DNA of 37,549 bases, taken from assembly GCA_002371705.1 (NCBI GenBank), contig DFGI01000042.1, forward strand, positions 1-37,549, written 5' to 3'. A program made the position numbers and the translations under genes. Below are positions 26,782-32,743 of this stretch, piece after piece. A model generated the notes under the pieces. The model saw only the letters and a list, made by a program, of their open reading frames with translations, searched no databases and was not told the origin of the DNA. The stretch comes from Bacteroidales bacterium UBA3754 (GTDB lineage: Bacteria > Bacteroidota > Bacteroidia > Bacteroidales > UBA1715). Positions within the stretch are counted from its first letter, which is position 1; each line of letters opens with the position of its first letter.

Positions 26782-27990
26782 ATGAAAAAACTGCTATTAT
26801 TGCTCTGTGTTTGTTTGTGTGTACAAATAGGTTATGCGCAAACAAATCGTGATTGGGAATCTTATCCTGTTGCAAACACATGTATATCAACATCATATCC
26901 TCAAACAAAATATGAACGGCAAAAGTATTTCTCATTAGCATATTTTGTAAACGATACCATTTTTATAAATTTTGCAGATGCGATTTGTTGTTACGATGAT
27001 GTTGTTCTTGTGGCAACAATCGATGACAATCAAATTAAATTTTCTTCATACGAACTTGAAAATGACGACTATAGAGGTTCTGGTACAATAACAGATGATT
27101 ATCTTTCCATTGATTATACTATTTCTTATGGTTATTCTCAAGAAATTTCTGAAACATGCCACATGGAATCCATACCCTACATTTGTCCAGCGTTCTCCTT
27201 TGGCTCCGGCAAAATTATGTGGACATTCGTAACGAAAGATAAAGACAATCATATTGTTAGTACGTCACAATATAGATATAAAACTATTTATGACGAAAAT
27301 ATTATAGAAAACCCACTTTCTTTTGTCACATACAATCAGAATACACAAATTTATCTATTATTAGAAGGTTCTTACGATAATGGGAAAACATGGAACGATG
27401 TAGTTTATATACGAGAAGAAGCAAATAAAGTGTTTACTCTTGATTTAGAAACAAAACAAGAAAAACTACTTTATGATTTCAATCTTAAACCTAACGAAAC
27501 GTTTATGGGTCAAACGCTACGTTCCATAGATACGGTTGATGTTGGAATTTATAGAAAACCGCGTTTCGAGTTTACCAACGATGTGTGGATAAAAGATATT
27601 GGAAGTATTCAATGTCCCCATTTCGACAAAATTCCAACGGGATGCACACAAGAACTGGTGTGCGTACAATTCAATCCTGTCATATATACGTATGAAATAT
27701 TTTCTCATCCTCTTTGGAAAAATCCAAACTATGAAACTTGTTCTTGTGAACAAACCACAACAGAAAGTATTGAATCCCAACATATTACCGTCTTCCCCAA
27801 CCCTGTAAAAGACAAACTAACCCTAACCTTGTCCCAAGCAGAAAACGAAATCGAAATCTTCAACCTGCAAGGCAAACTTTGGTTGCAACAGAAAGTAGGA
27901 TTTTCGGCAGAGGTAAACGTTTCTATGCTGCCAACGGGGACGTATGTGTTGGTGGTAAATGGAGAATCGTATAAGTTTGTGAAGGAATAA
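26782..27990 (+). CDS. T9SS cargo protein, LLYDF/WIKDIGS family (paralogue 1)
   Basis: The 402-residue protein has a signal peptide (ending GYAQ, about 1-20), an unknown beta-rich body and a T9SS sorting domain (about 338-402: FPNPVKDKL, LQGKLWLQQK, then GESYKFVKE). The body shares blocks with the gene at 32740: ETCHMESIPYIC, FSFGSGKI, KLLYDF and NDVWIKDIGS. I chose the ATG at 26782 because it begins the signal peptide (MKKLLLL); an in-frame ATG at 26740 lies inside the previous gene. The body's function is unknown. After the stop an in-frame remnant of another sorting domain follows. Confidence 0.85.
   Translation: MKKLLLLLCVCLCVQIGYAQTNRDWESYPVANTCISTSYPQTKYERQKYFSLAYFVNDTIFINFADAICCYDDVVLVATIDDNQIKFSSYELENDDYRGSGTITDDYLSIDYTISYGYSQEISETCHMESIPYICPAFSFGSGKIMWTFVTKDKDNHIVSTSQYRYKTIYDENIIENPLSFVTYNQNTQIYLLLEGSYDNGKTWNDVVYIREEANKVFTLDLETKQEKLLYDFNLKPNETFMGQTLRSIDTVDVGIYRKPRFEFTNDVWIKDIGSIQCPHFDKIPTGCTQELVCVQFNPVIYTYEIFSHPLWKNPNYETCSCEQTTTESIESQHITVFPNPVKDKLTLTLSQAENEIEIFNLQGKLWLQQKVGFSAEVNVSMLPTGTYVLVVNGESYKFVKE
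27795..27990 (+). repeat. T9SS sorting-domain cassette, copy A
   Basis: This DNA runs from the PNPVKD codons to the stop and is closely alike in four genes (A-D), in contrast to their diverged bodies. Over the ~50 bp from GTAAAAGACAAACTAACC onward, A and C differ at only a few positions. Confidence 0.85.
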
Positions 27991-27993
27991 ATT

Positions 27994-28041
27994 GACGATG
28001 GTAAATTGGTTGGTAGCAAACAAATGGTGTTAACGGAATAA
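27994..28041 (+). pseudogene. Orphan sorting-domain tail, in frame after the stop of the preceding gene
   Basis: The 16 codons read DDGKLVGSKQMVLTE-stop. They match the end of the S74/T9SS gene (24923-24970) at 42 of 48 bases. They are in the same frame as the gene ending at 27990 and separated from it only by its stop and one Ile codon. This looks like the leftover end of an older sorting domain that was replaced by cassette A. Confidence 0.75.
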
Positions 28042-28052
28042 AAAGCAATAAT

Positions 28053-28907
28053 ATGAAGAAAGTAGGCATAATCAGTTTAATGACGGTTCTATTTCTCACT
28101 AGCTGTGGGGAAAAAGAGCCAATTGTTCCCACACAAAAAGAGGAATGTTCTTGTTCGTACCAAAATATCTGTATTGATACCATTCAATGGGGAAAGGCAA
28201 ATCTTGAATCTATTTTGGGAGAATGGATATTTGAGGCAGTCATTGATACCGCTGATTGCGAAGCATTTACAGCAGAAAATATGCCCGAAATGACACTGGA
28301 ATTCCTTGAAAACAACTATGTTTCGGGAAATTTGATTGAAGGCATATATTATCAACCGAATGACGAACAGAACCCCGCTCCAATTGATGAAGATTCTTAC
28401 AATCAATACACATTTGTTGACGGGGGAATCGTTTTTTCCAAAACGATACTATCAAATGTGTTTGATCCAATTGTATATTCAAAGATTTCATTGTCTGACA
28501 CTTGCAAAGTTTTTGTAACGAAAGACAAATTATTTCTTTTCTCAAGCAAAATTTTGGTGTTTTCCAAAAAGACAAACACTATAGTCTCCAAACCAGTATC
28601 TTTGCTCGGAACTTGGCGAGAAATAATTGGTGGAAAGGAAGTTTCGAAACTTACATTTTCCGACAACGACACAATATACTATCAATCGGGAAACACGACT
28701 TCAAAATATACCTATAATCAAATAACTGAAGACACTATACAAATAGAACGATTGAATGAAAAAGAAGATGCTTTGTACACACGAAATACAAACTGCCCCA
28801 TTGTTGTTCATAGCAATGATTGCATAAGCATAAAGCGATTTCACATTTCCGATGCCAGTGTTTATCCTCCTATGTTCAAAGAAATACTATTATTTAGAGT
28901 TAAATAA
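28053..28907 (+). CDS. Outer-membrane lipoprotein with lipocalin-like repeats
   Basis: The 284-residue protein has a lipoprotein signal peptide with a lipobox (LTSC, Cys18) and an acidic stretch after it (GEKEP), which favours outer-membrane or surface lipoprotein export. Two similar halves follow, each with a W-containing opening (ILGEWIFEA at about 54 and LLGTWREII at about 188) and a beta-rich body, as in lipocalin-like domains. No enzyme motif is seen. The next gene starts seven bp downstream. The role may be ligand binding or protection against the secreted proteases; the last idea is inference. Confidence 0.75.
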   Translation: MKKVGIISLMTVLFLTSCGEKEPIVPTQKEECSCSYQNICIDTIQWGKANLESILGEWIFEAVIDTADCEAFTAENMPEMTLEFLENNYVSGNLIEGIYYQPNDEQNPAPIDEDSYNQYTFVDGGIVFSKTILSNVFDPIVYSKISLSDTCKVFVTKDKLFLFSSKILVFSKKTNTIVSKPVSLLGTWREIIGGKEVSKLTFSDNDTIYYQSGNTTSKYTYNQITEDTIQIERLNEKEDALYTRNTNCPIVVHSNDCISIKRFHISDASVYPPMFKEILLFRVK

Positions 28908-28914
28908 TACAATT

Positions 28915-29565
28915 ATGAAAAAATATGTTTTTATTGTAATAACTATATTGTTACATTATTTTGCATCTGCCCAAGAATGTTATTACTATTACAAAGGAGA
29001 AAAAATATTTCTGTCTTTGGATACTAAAAAATTAAATCTAACGACGACAACAAATTTTCAAAAAGATAATCTTGACATTCCAGAGATTGAAAACTTGTCG
29101 TTAGGGACTTCTTTGAGAAAAAATGCTCAATTTGGAATTATAAGTATTCGTCCTCCTCAATCAGTATCTCGATATTCTGAGATTATCGAACAATTGAAAA
29201 ATGAAAAAGAAGTTATTGCGGTACATCCAAATTATATTACACAGAGTAATAAAGAAATCGGAATGTCATCATATTTTTATGTTAGATTGAAACAAGAGTC
29301 GGATATAGAATTTCTGAAAGATGAAGCCGAAAAAAGAGATGTTGTAATTGTGGAGCAAAATGAGTTTCTTCCTCTGTGGTTTACTTTAATTTGCACAGAA
29401 AAAACAGTAGGTAACACGTTAGATGTTGCAAATAGTTTTTATGAGACAGGACTTTTTGCATCTGCAATTCCTGACTTTCTTTCAGATGATGCATTATGTA
29501 CAAACGATCCTTATTTCTCTCAATTATGGGGGTTAAACAATGTTCTTATCCAAATGTGGATGTAA
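28915..29565 (+). CDS. S8 protease, N-terminal part (signal peptide and prodomain); frame breaks before the catalytic domain
   Basis: This 216-residue frame has a signal peptide (ending SAQ, about 1-20) and a prodomain of the Bacteroidota S8 type (YYYYKGEKIFLSLDTKK opening, then EKEVIAVHPNY). It ends with the NDPYFSQLWGLNN block that normally leads straight into the subtilase domain, but then stops at 29563. The catalytic domain continues in the -1 frame. The in-frame start is at 28915 (MKKYVF), not the upstream ATG at 28852. At 29532-29538 a GTTAAAC heptamer sits in the right phase for -1 slippage. Either programmed frameshifting or a 1-nt deletion explains the break. Confidence 0.85.
   Translation: MKKYVFIVITILLHYFASAQECYYYYKGEKIFLSLDTKKLNLTTTTNFQKDNLDIPEIENLSLGTSLRKNAQFGIISIRPPQSVSRYSEIIEQLKNEKEVIAVHPNYITQSNKEIGMSSYFYVRLKQESDIEFLKDEAEKRDVVIVEQNEFLPLWFTLICTEKTVGNTLDVANSFYETGLFASAIPDFLSDDALCTNDPYFSQLWGLNNVLIQMWM
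29532..29538 (+). other. Candidate -1 slippery heptamer (G TTA AAC)
   Basis: The heptamer is phased as G-UUA-AAC in the N-terminal frame. Slipping back one base gives CAA TGT TCT TAT CCA and the catalytic frame, with a stop in the zero frame 25 nt downstream. The same heptamer is the frameshift site of equine arteritis virus, from memory. No clear downstream stem-loop was identified. Confidence 0.35.
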
Positions 29566-30602
29566 ATGCATGTGACGCATGGAACATTACTCTAGGAAAC
29601 GGAGTTACTATTGCTGTTTTAGACGATGGAATAGAATTAACCCATATAGATTTGCAGGCAAACATTTCCTCTTTGAGTTATGACACAGAATCAAATACCT
29701 CTCCAAGCCATATTTATGGAGATCACGGCACGCATTGTGCTGGAATAATCGGTGCGACTAGGAATAATAATACACAAGTTGTTGGCTTGGCACCTGAATG
29801 TACTTTAATGTCAATTAGTAACTCTCTTATGCCAACAGAAAATAGCCGAATGAAAAGAGCAAATGGAATTAGTTGGGCTTGGAAACACGGAGCTGATATT
29901 ATTAATAATTCATGGTGTTCTCCTGTTCCTTATGATGTTATTGATGAGGCGATCGACAGTGCTTTAACATACGGAAGGAATGGGAAAGGCACAATTATTG
30001 TTTTTGCTTCAGGAAACGATGGAACTGGAGTGAGCTATCCCGCTAACTCGAACCCCAATATTCTTGTGGTTGGTGCTGTATCAATGAATGGAACAAAAGC
30101 ATCATTTTCAAACTATGGATCTGAGTTAGATGTTGTTGCGCCAGGTGTAGATATTCTATCAACATTTCGATACAATGAGACATTTTCTCTTTCGGGGACA
30201 TCTCAAGCAACACCATACGTTTCGGCACTTGCAGGATTACTTCTTTCTTTAAATCCAAACCTAACAAACAAAAATGTTGCAACCATAATAGAATCCACAG
30301 CACAAAAAGTTGGTGGATATTCCTATAGTACAAATACAAATCGACCTAATGGCACATGGAATAGTCAAATGGGATATGGTTTAATTGATGCATATGCTGC
30401 TGTTAATTTTTTGTATCAATGTCCAATTATAAATATTCAAAATCAAACTATCACATCTAACTCATCTGTTTTTGGATGCAAAATAAGTGTATCTAATGTT
30501 ACTATTCAAAATAATGTAAATGTTATTTGGGATGCGGCAGAAACGACAACTATAAATGGACCATTTCAAGTGAACGTAGGCTCAACATTAGAAATTCGAT
30601 AA
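29538..30602 (+). CDS. S8 subtilisin-like protease, catalytic part and C-terminal module (-1 frame)
   Basis: In the joined protein (about 562 residues) the triad is intact: Asp237 in VLDDGIE, His271 in GDHGTHCAG and Ser430 in SGTSQATP, with the oxyanion Asn in ASGNDG. The C-terminal ~60 residues (WDAAETTTINGPFQVNVGSTLEI) are the same kind of terminal module as in the M6 protease. If translation does not cross the frame break, this half has no signal peptide and would not be exported; an ATG at 29496 is in this frame but gives no signal peptide. The intact triad argues that the break is recent or is bypassed. Confidence 0.85.
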   Translation, partial: QCSYPNVDVNACDAWNITLGNGVTIAVLDDGIELTHIDLQANISSLSYDTESNTSPSHIYGDHGTHCAGIIGATRNNNTQVVGLAPECTLMSISNSLMPTENSRMKRANGISWAWKHGADIINNSWCSPVPYDVIDEAIDSALTYGRNGKGTIIVFASGNDGTGVSYPANSNPNILVVGAVSMNGTKASFSNYGSELDVVAPGVDILSTFRYNETFSLSGTSQATPYVSALAGLLLSLNPNLTNKNVATIIESTAQKVGGYSYSTNTNRPNGTWNSQMGYGLIDAYAAVNFLYQCPIINIQNQTITSNSSVFGCKISVSNVTIQNNVNVIWDAAETTTINGPFQVNVGSTLEIR

Positions 30603-30612
30603 CCTATAGATA

Positions 30613-30708
30613 GGGCTTTCGGCAGAGATAAATGTCTTATCATTGAAAGCTGGCGCGTATGTGTTGGTGGTAAACAATTTAGAGAGTGTGATGTTTATCA
30701 AACAGTAA
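30613..30708 (+). pseudogene. Orphan T9SS sorting-domain fragment after the S8 protease
   Basis: These 32 codons read as the end of a GESYKF-type sorting domain (GLSAEINVLSLKAG, then YVLVVN, ending FIKQ-stop). They have no start and are out of frame with the S8 gene ending at 30602. They are a decayed gene end left at the operon tail, or the old C-terminus of the protease. Confidence 0.7.
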
Positions 30709-30729
30709 AATACACCCAATGTTTCTAAG

Positions 30730-30759
30730 AAAGACACCCCCAAACGGGTTGTCTTTTTT
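30730..30759 (+). terminator. Rho-independent terminator of the first exported-protein operon
   Basis: AAAGACA (30730-30736) pairs with TGTCTTT (30750-30756), with inner CCC/GGG pairs around a short loop, followed by a T run. The rest of 30603-31011 holds the sorting-domain fragment before it and an AT-rich stretch plus the second promoter block after it. Confidence 0.8.
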
Positions 30760-30902
30760 GTTTATATGATAGTATTGCATCAAGATTATTTCACTTTTGG
30801 GGTAAGAATCCATTTTATTTTCCATAGCTCACTACTTTATAAAGTGGTCGCCCAAAGATATGGCTTGTTTTTGATTTAGCGACATCGTTTGCTCCTATAT
30901 TT

Positions 30903-30994
30903 CACGAATCTGCACGATTTTCCGTCAAATTTGCTAATGATTTTACATAGTAAGGGATGTATCTTTGTGAAACATTGAATTATAATTACATTTG
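30903..30994 (+). promoter_or_regulatory. Conserved promoter/operator block, copy 2
   Basis: The first 79 bp align to 23941-24019 without gaps (65 of 79 identical), including CACGAATC / CACGATTT and TATCTTTG at 30960-30967. In this copy the TTTG of that box is also followed after 19 nt by TACATTTG (30987-30994), a perfect -33/-7 pair. Transcription may therefore start about 30999, ahead of the ATG at 31012. Confidence 0.75.
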
Positions 30995-31011
30995 TAGAAA
31001 TAAGTAAAGAA

Positions 31012-31887
31012 ATGACTGTGAAACGATTGATAATCTTAAATTTTATACTGTTACTTTTTTCAGTATCTTCCTTTGGACAAAAAAAATTACTTTCGGAAAA
31101 CAATGTCTGGGAAGAATTATATTGGTACAATGGATATTCTGGCTTTTCTTGTGTAGACCAGCATACTCTCTGGATAGGAGATGTTGTGCAGAAAAATGGT
31201 TTCTCCTATTACGAAATACTTGACAATATTTCGGGTGAAAGCGAAATCACAGGATTTATTCGAGAAGAAAACAATAAATATTACTTTCTTTTGAAGGACT
31301 TAACGGAAGAATATCTTTTATATGACTTTAATCTACAAGAAGGTGAAACTGTTTCCGTTATTTCAACAGTGGTTGATGAAAGGGAATTTTTGGAAAGTTT
31401 GTTTGAGGACAGAAAACAAGATTTAAAGGATGGAAAATGTGTCCATACTGTAACTAAAGTCGAACAAATTGCTGATCTACAGGGAAATCTAAGAAAGCAC
31501 ATAACATTAGACGATAATGTTGTGTGGATAGAGGGGATTGGTTCTACACGAGGTCTATTGCATAGTTATGATTCATATATGTTTGGTTCTTATCTATCAT
31601 CTTTTACAGAAAATGAAGCTGTTGTTTATCAAAGAAACTTTTGTCCCCGTAAAACATCTTTGATGAAAACAAATTTGGAATCTTACATTTCCCCCAACCC
31701 CGTAAAAGACATTCTAACCTTAACCTTGCCCACCGACAACAACGAAATCAAAATATTCGACCTACAAGGCAAACTTTTGTTGCAGCAGAATGTAGGTTTT
31801 TCGGCAGAAATAAATGTATCTTTGTTACCAGCAGGAACATATGTGTTGGTGGTAAATGGGGAGTCGTATAAGTTTGTGAAGGAATAA
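31012..31887 (+). CDS. T9SS cargo protein, LLYDF/WIEGIGS family (paralogue 2)
   Basis: The 291-residue protein has a signal peptide (about 1-23, ending SFGQ), an unknown beta-rich body and a GESYKF-type sorting domain from about residue 227. The body contains YLLYDFNLQEGET and VVWIEGIGSTRG, the marks shared by all four cargo paralogues of this block. No catalytic motif was found. It is the first gene of the second operon, directly behind copy 2 of the promoter block. A GTG at 31018 is an alternative start. Confidence 0.82.
   Translation: MTVKRLIILNFILLLFSVSSFGQKKLLSENNVWEELYWYNGYSGFSCVDQHTLWIGDVVQKNGFSYYEILDNISGESEITGFIREENNKYYFLLKDLTEEYLLYDFNLQEGETVSVISTVVDEREFLESLFEDRKQDLKDGKCVHTVTKVEQIADLQGNLRKHITLDDNVVWIEGIGSTRGLLHSYDSYMFGSYLSSFTENEAVVYQRNFCPRKTSLMKTNLESYISPNPVKDILTLTLPTDNNEIKIFDLQGKLLLQQNVGFSAEINVSLLPAGTYVLVVNGESYKFVKE
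31691..31887 (+). repeat. T9SS sorting-domain cassette, copy B
   Basis: This is the most diverged of the four copies in its first half (PTDNNEIKIFD), but the end from GGTTTTTCGGCAGA to the stop is very close to A. The bases after the stop (ATTGA) are also shared with copy A. Confidence 0.8.
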
Positions 31888-31954
31888 ATTGATGGTGAAG
31901 AGTTTGTCGCATATAGATGAAATGAATGATGAAATAATATTAAACAGATAAACA

Positions 31955-32743
31955 ATGAGAATTTACTTTTTGATACTAACTTTGTTTCTTTTTACTTCTT
32001 TGTATTCTCAGGATTCATTTGAATGGAAAATAATTCAAACAAATATAGATTGTTTGGAGCCAGCTCAAGAGATATATACGATTGATATCGTGAATGATAC
32101 AACGGTAAATGGCAATATCTATCAAAAAACTTCATATAAAAACTATCTATTTCGAGAAATCGAAGGAAAAGTTTTTTGTATGGCAAACGAAAGAGAATAT
32201 TTGTTATATGATTTCACATTAGAGCCAAACGAATCGTTTGAAATAGAAAATGGTTCTATAACCGTAATATGCTTAAAGGTGGAGGATACTGATAGAAAGA
32301 AACTTACGGTAGAATATTCGAAACAAACTCAATATGGTATTGAAAAAGAAACTGATATTTGGATAGAGGGAATGGGGTCTTGCAAACATCCATTTTGGAT
32401 AGATTTCGTTTTCCAAAATCCAGGAGCTTGGGAAACAAAAGTTCTGTGCTTTCATCGGGACAATCAACTTTTGTATCTCAATACATTATATTCCGATTGT
32501 GATGGAGAACAATTAACTTGCACGGAACTTCAACAAAACTCAAAATTCAACAACCCCGTAAAAGACAAACTAACCCTAACCTTGTCTCAAGCAGAAAACG
32601 AAATCAAAATTTTCGACTTGCAAGGCAAACTTTTGTTGCAACAAAATGTAGGGTTTTCGGCAGAGATAATTGTCTCTATGTTACCAGCGGGAACGTATGT
32701 GTTGGTGATAAATGGGGAATCGTATAAGTTTGTGAAAGAATGA
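31955..32743 (+). CDS. T9SS cargo protein, LLYDF/WIEGMGS family (paralogue 3)
   Basis: This 262-residue protein has a signal peptide (about 1-18, ending LYSQ). The short body has EYLLYDFTLEPNES and DIWIEGMGSCKHP, then a sorting domain from about 199. The usual linker and FPNPVKD opening are shortened to KFNNPVKD, so the hinge before the sorting domain has lost a few residues. Its stop overlaps the next start (ATGA at 32740-32743), which indicates translational coupling. Function unknown. Confidence 0.8.
   Translation: MRIYFLILTLFLFTSLYSQDSFEWKIIQTNIDCLEPAQEIYTIDIVNDTTVNGNIYQKTSYKNYLFREIEGKVFCMANEREYLLYDFTLEPNESFEIENGSITVICLKVEDTDRKKLTVEYSKQTQYGIEKETDIWIEGMGSCKHPFWIDFVFQNPGAWETKVLCFHRDNQLLYLNTLYSDCDGEQLTCTELQQNSKFNNPVKDKLTLTLSQAENEIKIFDLQGKLLLQQNVGFSAEIIVSMLPAGTYVLVINGESYKFVKE
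32552..32743 (+). repeat. T9SS sorting-domain cassette, copy C
   Basis: Nearly identical to copy A over the first third and to copies A and D over the last third. The upstream linker is truncated. Confidence 0.85.

Noticed and set aside
23941..30981. The duplicated 79-bp block as ends of a composite mobile element
   Set aside because: The two copies are in promoter positions of plus-strand genes in the same orientation, no transposase lies between them, and no target-site duplication was seen. Shared regulation explains them better.
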